Assembly (NCBI GenBank): GCA_905202605.1
Contig: CAJKSU010000097.1
Span: 1 to 9,853 of the forward strand
Reading direction: 5' to 3'
Length of the DNA: 9,853 nt
Origin: an uncultured Eubacteriales bacterium
GTDB lineage: Bacteria; Bacillota; Clostridia; Oscillospirales; Oscillospiraceae
Position 1 is the first letter of the stretch. Every line of letters begins with the position of its first letter. The position numbers were made by a program, and so were the translations under genes. The notes under the pieces were generated by a model, which had not been told where the DNA came from, made no database searches, and saw only the letters and a list, made by a program, of their open reading frames with translations. Shown piece by piece: positions 1 through 6,261 of the stretch.

Positions 1-679
1 GGCTGTCATAAATCTTCTTGGGGAACATCTCCCGGAATTTATATGCGCCCATAAAATTGACCACCTGAGAGGCCGTTTCATAGGGGTATTTTTTCAGGCA
101 CCGGTCAATGAGATGCATGCGCTTGTTGGTATCCAGCCGGGATTCCAGATGCAGGTGCTTTCCCACCGCAATGAGGATCCGCTCATGCAGCGGACGGTGG
201 GCCAGATTCACCGCGACCACCTGAGAAAACTGGCTGAATTTCAGCATCATCCGCAGATAAAGCAGCCGGTATTTATGGAAGAAGCAGCCCATTTTCCCCT
301 TCGGCATGCCGTCCAGCGGGAACAGATCAATCCATGCACTTCGGGTCTTTGCAATTTGCGCAGAGGTGTCCAGAATTTCAAAGCTGGGATCCACCACCTG
401 CGCCGGGTAATAGGGCATATCCGGATCCTTGGCAAAATGCCGGAGTATGTAGCCCTGAGGCAGCTCCTGAGGGGCCACCCGCAGAAATGTCTCATAGTCC
501 TCCCGGCTCATGCCCAGATCCACATCGTCATCCCATGGAATAAACCCCTTATGACGGACAGCGCCCAAAAATGTGCCGCCCATCATAAACACGGTGAGCT
601 GATGCCGCTCACAGATGGAAAGCACCGCCTTCACCAGCTGCAATTCACACAGCTGCAGTTCACGGAGCGTGTGTTCCAA
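1..679 (-). CDS. LicD-family phosphotransferase, 3' end cut by window edge
   Basis: This gene is read from a TTG at 679 and runs off the left edge after 226 codons. LicD proteins transfer phosphocholine or other phospho-substituents onto surface glycans or teichoic acids at the cytoplasmic face of the membrane. The diagnostic block lies at residues 34-57: GGTFLGA, then RHKGFIPWDDDVDLGM, with the acidic cluster D50, D51, D52 and D54 that defines the nucleotidyltransferase-like LicD fold. The start is set by a GAGGG six bases before TTG; no ATG or GTG fits, and the stop of the upstream DUF4422 gene is only 2 bases away, so the two are translationally linked. A 222-codon antisense frame overlaps it but has no family features. 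The family is secure; the substrate (phosphocholine or another group) cannot be told from sequence. Confidence 0.88.
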   Translation of the reverse strand, partial: MEHTLRELQLCELQLVKAVLSICERHQLTVFMMGGTFLGAVRHKGFIPWDDDVDLGMSREDYETFLRVAPQELPQGYILRHFAKDPDMPYYPAQVVDPSFEILDTSAQIAKTRSAWIDLFPLDGMPKGKMGCFFHKYRLLYLRMMLKFSQFSQVVAVNLAHRPLHERILIAVGKHLHLESRLDTNKRMHLIDRCLKKYPYETASQVVNFMGAYKFREMFPKKIYDS

Positions 680-681
680 AT

Positions 682-1446
682 TTATCCCTCTTTCCCGGAA
701 GTAAACTTCCGTTTTAAGAATGCGCCGCCCTTTTTCAGCCAGTTCTGCTGTTCCATGAACATCACCGGAATCTCCCGATAGGGAATCTCATTTGCCTCCA
801 GATAGATATCCAGCATTCTCTCTCCCAGAAAGCCGAACACCCGCTGGTCATACTGGCTGTAGGCAGAAATATCAACCTTTGCCTCCACCTGTCCAAGTAC
901 ATCGAACAGCCACTGGCAGTAACCGTCGAAAATCTCCCGCTTCATCACAAACATGTTGTAAATATGCGTCCATGTGCGGTGACGCATAGCCTCGGCTGCC
1001 TTGCGATAATTTTCCCCCTGCTGAGAAACCAGCCGGATCATTAAATCCAGCGGCTCTGCCGGGTGGGCGTGAACGTACTGGTTATAGGCAGTTTCAATGA
1101 AGTAGTTCCGCTTTTTCGGAACCAGCACGTCGCAGTGCTCCAGCAGACGCTCCGCCTGCTGCTGCGTCAAAATGCAGTCCCATTTATTTTTTCCGGACTT
1201 CCCGCGGAAATAGCGGCGATAGTGGCTCAGGCCGATATAGTCTCCGTCCAAATGCTTCCACGCCCAATAAAGCCCGGTCAGCTCACAATAGCTGAAATTC
1301 TTTTCCGATATATTGTCGCCGGTGTTGTCGCCCTGAAAGCCCAATTCCAGTTCCTTGCCCGCCTTTCCCACATGGATGGGAACGTACATGGGATCCTGCG
1401 GCATGCGGTAGGCCTTATGAGCAGCGACGATCATCTGAATTTTCAT
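682..1446 (-). CDS. DUF4422 protein, probable surface-glycan glycosyltransferase
   Basis: This 254-residue protein matches the DUF4422 family, which occurs in capsule and exopolysaccharide loci and is often annotated as a glycosyltransferase. Family signatures are the N-terminal MKIQMIVAAHK strand, the NISEKNFSYCELTGLYWAW block (residues 45-63) and GLSHYRRYF (72-80). Further on, the HIYNMFVMKREIFDGYC segment is also typical. The length is normal and no membrane segments are evident, so it is expected to be cytoplasmic or peripheral. GGAGGA lies 6 bases before the ATG. It sits 21 bases after the phosphoglycosyl transferase and 2 bases before the LicD gene, in one operon. Its likely job is adding a sugar to the lipid-linked repeat unit; the donor and linkage are unknown. 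Confidence 0.85.
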   Translation of the reverse strand: MKIQMIVAAHKAYRMPQDPMYVPIHVGKAGKELELGFQGDNTGDNISEKNFSYCELTGLYWAWKHLDGDYIGLSHYRRYFRGKSGKNKWDCILTQQQAERLLEHCDVLVPKKRNYFIETAYNQYVHAHPAEPLDLMIRLVSQQGENYRKAAEAMRHRTWTHIYNMFVMKREIFDGYCQWLFDVLGQVEAKVDISAYSQYDQRVFGFLGERMLDIYLEANEIPYREIPVMFMEQQNWLKKGGAFLKRKFTSGKEG

Positions 1447-1467
1447 GGCATATTCCTCCGGCTGTGA

Positions 1468-2124
1468 TTATCTTGCCCCGTCCATTCGGACAACGGCACC
1501 CACGGTCCAGAACATGATTTTAAGATCCAGCCACAGGCTGCGGCTCTCTACATATTGCAACTCCAGCGCCTGACGGCGGCCGTCCTCATAGGTCACGTTG
1601 CTGCGTCCCTTTGCCTGCCACAGGCCGGTCAGGCCGGGCTTGCAGGACAGCAGCACATCCCGCTTGTTGCCGTATAGCTCCGTCTCCTCCTGCAATACCG
1701 GACGCGGCCCCACCAGAGACAGCTTTCCGGACAGGATATTAAACAGCTGGGGCAGCTCGTCCAGACTGGTTTTCCGCAGGAACTTCCCCACCTTGGTGAT
1801 ACGCGGGTCGTTTTCCAGCTTAAAATTCTTTCGGTATTCCGCCAGCTCCTCCGGAGAGAGCATGTCCTCCAGCCGATCTGCGTTGAGACGCATGCTGCGG
1901 AATTTATATACGGTAATGGTTCGCCCATAGCGCCCAACCCGCTTCGCCCGGTAGAGAATTGGCCCGTGATCCTCCGCCCAGATCGCTGCGGCGATCACCA
2001 GCAGCACGGGGGAAAGCACCACCACCGCCAAAAGCGACACCACAAGATCGAAGATGCGCTTCAGCAGCTCATAGACAGGCTTTTTATGAAATTCACAGTC
2101 AGGCAGTGTCATTTCTGTATCCAA
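1468..2124 (-). CDS. Membrane phosphoglycosyl transferase (bacterial sugar transferase, WcaJ/PglC type)
   Basis: This 218-residue enzyme should transfer a sugar phosphate from a nucleotide sugar to undecaprenyl phosphate, the first committed step of repeat-unit assembly at the inner membrane face. Residues 26-50 form one hydrophobic segment containing the Ser-Pro pair (38-39) that in PglC-type monotopic enzymes bends it into a re-entrant helix. The catalytic Asp-Glu pair is D122-E123 in TSLDELPQLFNI. Other family blocks are YKFRSM (73-78), NDPRITKVGKFLRKTS (105-120), LVGPRPV (137-143) and PGLTGLWQAKGRS (163-175). The protein lacks the long multi-span N-terminus of WcaJ, so it is the short form. 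The start is taken as TTG at 2124, 9 bases after GGAG; an ATG at 2112 is possible. It begins 21 bases after the rfbA stop. Confidence 0.93.
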   Translation of the reverse strand: MDTEMTLPDCEFHKKPVYELLKRIFDLVVSLLAVVVLSPVLLVIAAAIWAEDHGPILYRAKRVGRYGRTITVYKFRSMRLNADRLEDMLSPEELAEYRKNFKLENDPRITKVGKFLRKTSLDELPQLFNILSGKLSLVGPRPVLQEETELYGNKRDVLLSCKPGLTGLWQAKGRSNVTYEDGRRQALELQYVESRSLWLDLKIMFWTVGAVVRMDGAR

Positions 2125-2145
2125 GCCGCTTCACTCCGTTTTCAC

Positions 2146-3015
2146 TCAGTCCAAATCTCCCGCAATGGCAGTCAGGTACTGACCGTATTTGGTCTTTTCC
2201 ATGGTTTTTGCGATATCCAATAGCTGCGTCGTGTCGATCCACCCGTTGCGCAGTGCCGTTTCCTCCAGACAGCCGATCATTTTTCCGCTGCGCTGAGCCG
2301 CCCGAATGGCGCCCGCCGCTTCATAGAGGCTGTCGGCATTTCCGGTGTCGAACCATGTAAATTCATCCCCCAAAGTAACCACCTGAAGCAGTCCCTTGTC
2401 CAGATAGGAATTATTCACCGAGGTGATCTCCAACTCACCGCGGGCAGAGGGGGTCACCGTCTTCGCAATACTCACAACATTATGATCGTAAAAATACAAG
2501 CCGGGAACCACATAGTTGGACTTGGGATTGGTAGGCTTTTCTTCGATAGAAAGCGCTTTCCCGCTCCGGTCGATCTCCACCACGCCGAAGGCGCGGGGAT
2601 CAGCTACATAATAGCCGAAAATAGCTGCGCCCTGCTGATATGCCATAGCCTGTCGTAGCTTTCTTCGGAAGGCGGGACCGTAGAAAATATTATCTCCCAG
2701 CGCCAGACAAACCGAATCGTCTCCAATAAAATCCTCGCCGATCAAAAACGCATCGGCAATGCCTCTCTGTACCTTCTGCTCCCGATAGGTAATACGAATT
2801 CCCAGCTGAGAGCCGTCACCCAGAAGATTCACAAATGGCTCCACATCATCCGGCGGAACAATCACCAGCACGTCACGAATCCCCGCCGTCATCAGCACTG
2901 ACAGAGGATAGTAGATCATGGGCTTATCGTACACCGGAAGCAGCGGCTTGCAGACCGGCCGGGTAATGGGATAAAGGCGCGTTCCCTTTCCAGCCGCCAA
3001 AATAATACCTTTCAT
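2146..3015 (-). CDS. rfbA: Glucose-1-phosphate thymidylyltransferase
   Basis: RfbA/RmlA makes dTDP-glucose from dTTP and glucose 1-phosphate in the cytoplasm, the first step to dTDP-L-rhamnose and related deoxysugars. The 289-residue length is normal. The N-terminal nucleotide loop is MKGIILAAGKGTRLYPIT; metal-binding aspartates correspond to D108 (GDNIFYG) and D223 (TWFDTGN), matching Asp110 and Asp225 of E. coli RmlA as I recall them. IEEKP (157-161) carries the substrate-binding lysine. The frame is open nine codons further upstream, but the ATG at 3015 has AAAGGA 6 bases ahead and gives the canonical N-terminus. It is the first gene of the glycan operon. The rmlB, rmlC and rmlD partners are not in this window, so whether the product is rhamnose or another deoxysugar is unknown. 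Confidence 0.97.
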   Translation of the reverse strand: MKGIILAAGKGTRLYPITRPVCKPLLPVYDKPMIYYPLSVLMTAGIRDVLVIVPPDDVEPFVNLLGDGSQLGIRITYREQKVQRGIADAFLIGEDFIGDDSVCLALGDNIFYGPAFRRKLRQAMAYQQGAAIFGYYVADPRAFGVVEIDRSGKALSIEEKPTNPKSNYVVPGLYFYDHNVVSIAKTVTPSARGELEITSVNNSYLDKGLLQVVTLGDEFTWFDTGNADSLYEAAGAIRAAQRSGKMIGCLEETALRNGWIDTTQLLDIAKTMEKTKYGQYLTAIAGDLD

Positions 3016-3068
3016 GATGATTCCTTTCTGCGCAGTACGCAAAATTGTGAATTTTTAACAAAAACCAG

Positions 3069-3095
3069 CAGGTAAATATACAGATGTTTAACCTG
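3069..3095 (-). promoter_or_regulatory. Imperfect dyad at the rfbA transcription start
   Basis: CAGGTAAA (3069-3076) and TTTAACCTG (3087-3095) are inverted repeats apart from one bulged base, with a 10-base loop. The dyad covers the expected start of the rfbA leader. On the minus strand it is followed by CTGGTTTTTG, so it could be a weak terminator for tadA read-through, an operator, or a leader hairpin. No family-specific operator is recognised. Confidence 0.35.
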
Positions 3096-3098
3096 TTT

Positions 3099-3127
3099 AT
3101 CTTATCCCGAAAAATCTGGTTTGTCAA
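3099..3127 (-). promoter_or_regulatory. Predicted sigma-A promoter of the rfbA glycan operon
   Basis: On the minus strand TTGACA (3122-3127, perfect -35) is followed by a 17-base spacer and TAAGAT (3099-3104). The -10 box overlaps the tadA stop codon TAA (3102-3104), so the operon promoter lies inside the end of tadA. Predicted transcription start is about 3092, giving a leader of roughly 75 bases before rfbA. Confidence 0.65.
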
Positions 3128-3632
3128 TATTTCCGGCAGCGCTGCGGGATTTTTTCCTGCCCCGGAGACTGCGGAAGAAGCCACGAAGCAGCGCTGCGCA
3201 TTCTTCCTCCCGGATTCCGCGGATCACCTGCGGGTGATGATTGTAAGGCATGGTAAAAAGGTCCGTAACAGAGCCCACAGAGCCCGCCTTGGAATCGCTG
3301 GCACCGAACACCACCACGGGAATTCGGGCGTTGATGATCGCTCCGGCGCACATGGGACACGGCTCCAGCGTCACATACATCCGGCATTGCCACAGCCGCC
3401 AGCCGCCAAGGTTCCGGCATGCGTCCTCAATCGCCATCAGCTCTGCATGTCCCAGTGCGGTTTTCCCAGTCTCCCGGCGGTTATAGCCCCTGCCGACTAT
3501 TTCATCATTTCGCGTGATGACACAGCCAATTGGAACCTCGCCCATCGCCCCGGCTCTCTGCGCCAGTGCAATGGCCTCGCCCATAAAGTATACATCCTTT
3601 TCCTCCTGCGAAGCTACCGGCAGTTGACTCAT
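3102..3632 (-). CDS. tadA: tRNA-specific adenosine deaminase
   Basis: TadA converts A34 of tRNA-Arg(ACG) to inosine, allowing wobble reading of arginine codons; it is a cytoplasmic zinc-dependent homodimer. With the start at 3632 the protein has 176 residues, close to the E. coli enzyme. The zinc and catalytic residues are present: H62 and E64 in GHAELMAIEDA, and C92 and C95 in TLEPCPMCAGAI. VPIGCVI (33-39) and VVFGASDSKAGSVGS (107-121) are also characteristic. The frame stays open far upstream, but that part overlaps gtrA and is not TadA-like. The ATG at 3632 overlaps the gtrA stop as ATGA and has a GAGGTGAAGG ribosome site. The C-terminal tail after residue 158 is basic and Ser-rich, slightly longer than usual. 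Its coupling to gtrA looks incidental. Confidence 0.96.
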   Translation of the reverse strand: MSQLPVASQEEKDVYFMGEAIALAQRAGAMGEVPIGCVITRNDEIVGRGYNRRETGKTALGHAELMAIEDACRNLGGWRLWQCRMYVTLEPCPMCAGAIINARIPVVVFGASDSKAGSVGSVTDLFTMPYNHHPQVIRGIREEECAALLRGFFRSLRGRKKSRSAAGNIDKPDFSG

Positions 3633-4057
3633 CCCTTCACCTCTCTGGGCCGAAAAATCAGGAACTTGCTGAACAGATAATTCAGTGCAATGACAACTAT
3701 CGTCACCAGCGTTTTTGCCCGTCCGCCCGGAATACCGAACAGCGGTCGCTGAACCTCGTGGCGCACCAGCGCATCCGTTCCCCATACCTGAACAAAAAAA
3801 CTCGCCAGCCTCGCCGCCGTAAACTCCACAAATTCCCTCAGGAAGTCCAACATGCCCTCCTTCTTGCGGGAAAACACCCAATATTTATTGGTAATAAAAG
3901 CAGCCACCAGCGCCGCAGCCCATCCGGCTGCATTGGCAAGCCGAATGCCAATGTGAGAGACGGTCAGCGCATAAACACCTACATCCGCGACCACTGCGGC
4001 GATGCCAAACAGGGCATAGCGTATAAATTCCTGATGCTTCTTCCAAAAGCTGCGCAA
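3629..4057 (-). CDS. GtrA-family membrane protein
   Basis: GtrA-family proteins are small four-helix membrane proteins proposed to help flip undecaprenyl-phosphate-linked sugars across the membrane for glycan or teichoic acid decoration. Hydrophobic segments lie near residues 13-33, 40-60, 77-98 and 115-136. The family blocks FIRYALFGIAA, ITNKYWVF (55-62) and ALNYLFSKFLIF (124-135) are all present. I choose TTG at 4057 as the start (142 residues): GGAGGG lies exactly 6 bases ahead. The alternative ATGs at 4123 and 4108 have no ribosome site, and the 4123 ATG directly abuts the predicted -10 box, so it would not be transcribed from that promoter. The extra 22 N-terminal residues of those forms are polar and not family-like. 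It overlaps tadA by 4 bp and lies just upstream of the glycan operon, which fits a lipid-linked sugar role. Confidence 0.9.
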   Translation of the reverse strand: MRSFWKKHQEFIRYALFGIAAVVADVGVYALTVSHIGIRLANAAGWAAALVAAFITNKYWVFSRKKEGMLDFLREFVEFTAARLASFFVQVWGTDALVRHEVQRPLFGIPGGRAKTLVTIVVIALNYLFSKFLIFRPREVKG

Positions 4058-4123
4058 GTCTCTCCCTCCAGTCGTATTTTCATTCTCTGACGGTGGTTTT
4101 CTGTCCATCGCATGTATGCCCAT

Positions 4124-4152
4124 ATACTATATCAAATCACCGAAAAAGTCAA
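4124..4152 (-). promoter_or_regulatory. Predicted promoter of the gtrA-tadA operon
   Basis: Minus-strand TTGACT (4147-4152) and TAGTAT (4124-4129) are separated by 17 bases. Predicted transcription start is about 4117, giving a leader of some 60 bases to the TTG start of gtrA. This placement supports the downstream start choice. Confidence 0.6.
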
Positions 4153-4315
4153 AAAGAACGTATGGTTTGTGTAAAGCTTCCGTCCAATAACTCCCGCTGT
4201 GCATTGGGGGGCTGGTTCCATTTTGCGCTGCGGGATTCTTGGTGCGCTTCCATTCTTTGAAAATGCCGATTCTTCCATAGGCGCACAATTTCCCGGATGC
4301 TTCTGCACAATTCGC
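4153..4315. other. Intergenic region between divergent promoters
   Basis: The stretch between the gtrA promoter and the PhlG-like gene promoter holds no credible coding frame. It contains two copies of GCACAATT (4283-4290 and 4305-4312), 22 bp apart start to start, just upstream of the -35 box at 4316. A TGCGC/GCGCA pair also flanks part of the region. These may be activator sites, but no known motif is recognised. Confidence 0.4.
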
Positions 4316-4344
4316 TTGTCATTACGTTTCCAAAGCGTTATACT
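4316..4344 (+). promoter_or_regulatory. Predicted promoter of the PhlG-like gene
   Basis: TTGTCA (4316-4321) and TATACT (4339-4344) are separated by 17 bases, each one base from the sigma-A consensus. A second TATACT follows a few bases later. The transcript would start near 4351, about 28 bases before the ATG, with AGGAGG in between. Confidence 0.65.
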
Positions 4345-4378
4345 GTATTTTGTATACTAACAACAGGAGGCTATCATC

Positions 4379-5176
4379 ATGAACATCGAATATACTGCCA
4401 ATGCAGGGCAGACCTATATGCCCTTTCAGGAGAACATTCTCGTAAAGCCGCTTCCGTTCACACCGCTTCCCCGTCCGGAGCCGGAGATCCCTGCGCTGGA
4501 GCTGAACAGCATGGCGCTGGAAAAGAAATGGATCATTAAAGAGCAATGTCAGCACTTTCTTCCGGGCGTGACCCCCGAAATGCTGGACTGGTTCTGGGCT
4601 AATATGGAAAAGGGCTACTACCTCTGGGCGCCTGGCTCCCACAAGCGATTTAACTGGGTCAGAACCCCCTGCCAGTACGGCTTTCTGCACTCTGCTCACA
4701 TGATCTCGGAAACCATGGGAGAAGACCGCCCCGTCTTTGGCGGCAGCGGCATACAGATCAACCGGCTGGAGCTTAGCTATTTCCCCTTTACCACTGCGCT
4801 GGAGCATGTGATCGTAGAGGGTGTGTTTAATGATCTGGGCGAATTTGTGGATATGACGGTACATATGTGGGACGCCTGCCCCGGCGGCAGCCGCCACATC
4901 ACGGCCTCCGTTGCCAGCACTACCATCCATGAGCCGCCCCATTTTATTAAGGAAATGCTGGCAGAAAACCCCGCTGCGCTGGAGCAGGCCTCTGCACCGT
5001 CGGATCACTCGGAATATGAGGCCAGCCGCTGGCCCCAGTTTCTGCCCCAGCTCTATCAGCTGTGGCTGGGACATCCCGACCCCTCGCAGAACGTCCCCTG
5101 CAATCTGGAGGTCGTGAAGACCGGCGAATATACCTGGGCCTACACCCACGAAAACGGGCCGATCACGCTGAAATAA
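4379..5176 (+). CDS. PhlG-like (DAPG hydrolase family) zinc hydrolase
   Basis: This 265-residue protein resembles the DAPG hydrolase (PhlG) family. The founding Pseudomonas enzyme cleaves a carbon-carbon bond in 2,4-diacetylphloroglucinol using zinc; most relatives have unknown substrates. Supporting features are GVTPEMLDWFWANMEKG (63-79), YYLWAPGSHKRFNWV (80-94) and SAHMISETMG (105-114). The C-terminal DHSEYEASRWPQFLPQLYQ (209-227) carries a His-x3-Glu pair, H210 and E214. From memory PhlG binds zinc through two His and two Glu with the same His-x3-Glu spacing; here I infer H88, E111, H210 and E214. No signal peptide or membrane segment is seen, so it should be cytoplasmic. AGGAGG lies 8 bases before the ATG. 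It precedes a serine hydrolase on the same strand, which has its own promoter. The family assignment is from motifs alone; the substrate is unknown and unlikely to be DAPG in an anaerobe of this type. Confidence 0.6.
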   Translation: MNIEYTANAGQTYMPFQENILVKPLPFTPLPRPEPEIPALELNSMALEKKWIIKEQCQHFLPGVTPEMLDWFWANMEKGYYLWAPGSHKRFNWVRTPCQYGFLHSAHMISETMGEDRPVFGGSGIQINRLELSYFPFTTALEHVIVEGVFNDLGEFVDMTVHMWDACPGGSRHITASVASTTIHEPPHFIKEMLAENPAALEQASAPSDHSEYEASRWPQFLPQLYQLWLGHPDPSQNVPCNLEVVKTGEYTWAYTHENGPITLK

Positions 5177-5210
5177 TCGAAAAACCGCCCGAACACGCGG
5201 ATATTTCTCA

Positions 5211-5239
5211 TTGTACTTTGCCGCGAAAGCCTGTATACT
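5211..5239 (+). promoter_or_regulatory. Predicted promoter of the serine hydrolase gene
   Basis: TATACT (5234-5239) is a good -10 box; the -35 candidate TTGTAC (5211-5216) is weak but sits at the ideal 17-base spacing. The -10 hexamer and the preceding AAAGC are shared with the promoter of the PhlG-like gene, suggesting parallel expression. Confidence 0.5.
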
Positions 5240-5271
5240 GAATGCAGAAATCCATTCACGGAGGGATCATT

Positions 5272-6225
5272 ATGCCCGCATATGATAAGGAATCCATTCA
5301 CTTTCCGTCCGCCGACGGCACGTCGCAGACCGCCGGTTTCTTTTACACCCCGGTCAAGCAGCCCATTCGCGCGGTCATTCAGCTGAGTCATGGAATGTGC
5401 GAATACATTTGCCGTTATGAACCGATGTTTGAGGTGCTTTGTCAGTCCGGAATCGCCGTCTGCGGCAACGACCATCTGGGTCACGGTGACACCAGCGACC
5501 CCAAAAATTACGGATTTATGGCGGAGCAGAACGGGTATCAGTTCATTTTAAAGGATCTGTACACCATGAACACGCTGGGACGCAAGAGATTCCCCGGCGT
5601 CCCCTATTTTCTGCTGGGTCACAGTATGGGGAGTTTTTACGCCCGCTGGTACGCAGAGCTGCACCCGGAAACCATCGATGGCCTTATTGTCAGCGGAACC
5701 GGTGGTCCCAGCGCGCTGATGCCCTTTGGGCGGCGGCTGGCAGGCTTCCTCGCCAAGGTCAAGGGGCCAAAATACGTCTCCGGCTTTATGGTAAAATGCA
5801 GCATGGGCTCCTACTGCAAAAGGATTCCAGACGCCACCTCCGGCAATGCATGGCTCAGCCGGGATCCGGAAGTATGGGAGAAATACGCTGCCGACAGCAA
5901 GTGCAGCTTTTCCTTTACCGTCTCCGCCTACCGGGACATGCTCACCGCCTACACCCATGTGAATACTGCCGACTGGGCGGGGCGGCTGCACAAAGAGCTT
6001 CCGATTCTCCTCTACTCCGGCGACTGTGATCCGGTGGGGAACTACGGGAAGGGCGTCAAGGCTGTCTATGACCTGCTGCGGCAGGCGCAGCTGGAGGATG
6101 TGACCCTGAAGCTCTATCCCGGCGGACGCCACGAGATGCACAACGAAACCAACAGGGATGAGGTTTTTTCCGACCTGATTGGTTGGGTTTCCGCGCACTG
6201 CCCGTCGCTTCAAATGTCACATTGA
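5272..6225 (+). CDS. Alpha/beta hydrolase, monoacylglycerol lipase / lysophospholipase type
   Basis: This 317-residue protein has the layout of the serine aminopeptidase S33 / Hydrolase_4 group, which hydrolyses ester bonds of monoacylglycerols, lysophospholipids or related compounds. The oxyanion motif is LSHGMCEY (38-45), followed by NDHLGHGDT (66-74) typical of monoacylglycerol lipases. The nucleophile elbow is LLGHSMGSF (114-122) with S118. The acid is probably D253 in YSGDCDPVG, and the base H287 in YPGGRHEMHNE. There is no signal peptide, so it should act in the cytoplasm. The frame opens at an ATG ten codons earlier, but GGAGGG six bases before the ATG at 5272 fixes the start. It follows the PhlG-like gene by 95 bp and converges on the FliB-like gene, with no clear terminator in the 36-bp gap. 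The class is secure, the substrate is not. Confidence 0.9.
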   Translation: MPAYDKESIHFPSADGTSQTAGFFYTPVKQPIRAVIQLSHGMCEYICRYEPMFEVLCQSGIAVCGNDHLGHGDTSDPKNYGFMAEQNGYQFILKDLYTMNTLGRKRFPGVPYFLLGHSMGSFYARWYAELHPETIDGLIVSGTGGPSALMPFGRRLAGFLAKVKGPKYVSGFMVKCSMGSYCKRIPDATSGNAWLSRDPEVWEKYAADSKCSFSFTVSAYRDMLTAYTHVNTADWAGRLHKELPILLYSGDCDPVGNYGKGVKAVYDLLRQAQLEDVTLKLYPGGRHEMHNETNRDEVFSDLIGWVSAHCPSLQMSH

Positions 6226-6261
6226 ACGGCGGCAGCCAACCCATCCAGTTTCCATCTCATA

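Noticed and set aside
113..781. 222-codon plus-strand frame over the LicD and DUF4422 genes
   Set aside because: It is antisense to two genes with clear family motifs and has low-complexity His/Gln-rich composition without a ribosome site.
3084..3680. 198-codon plus-strand frame opposite tadA
   Set aside because: tadA carries all catalytic residues on the other strand; the antisense product is not protein-like.
3633..3881. N-terminal extension of tadA to an ATG at 3881
   Set aside because: The extension overlaps gtrA in another frame and is unrelated to deaminases; the ATGA overlap at 3629-3632 with a ribosome site gives the normal start.
4322..5149. 275-codon minus-strand frame opposite the PhlG-like gene
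   Set aside because: The plus-strand frame has a strong promoter, AGGAGG and family motifs; the antisense frame has none of these.
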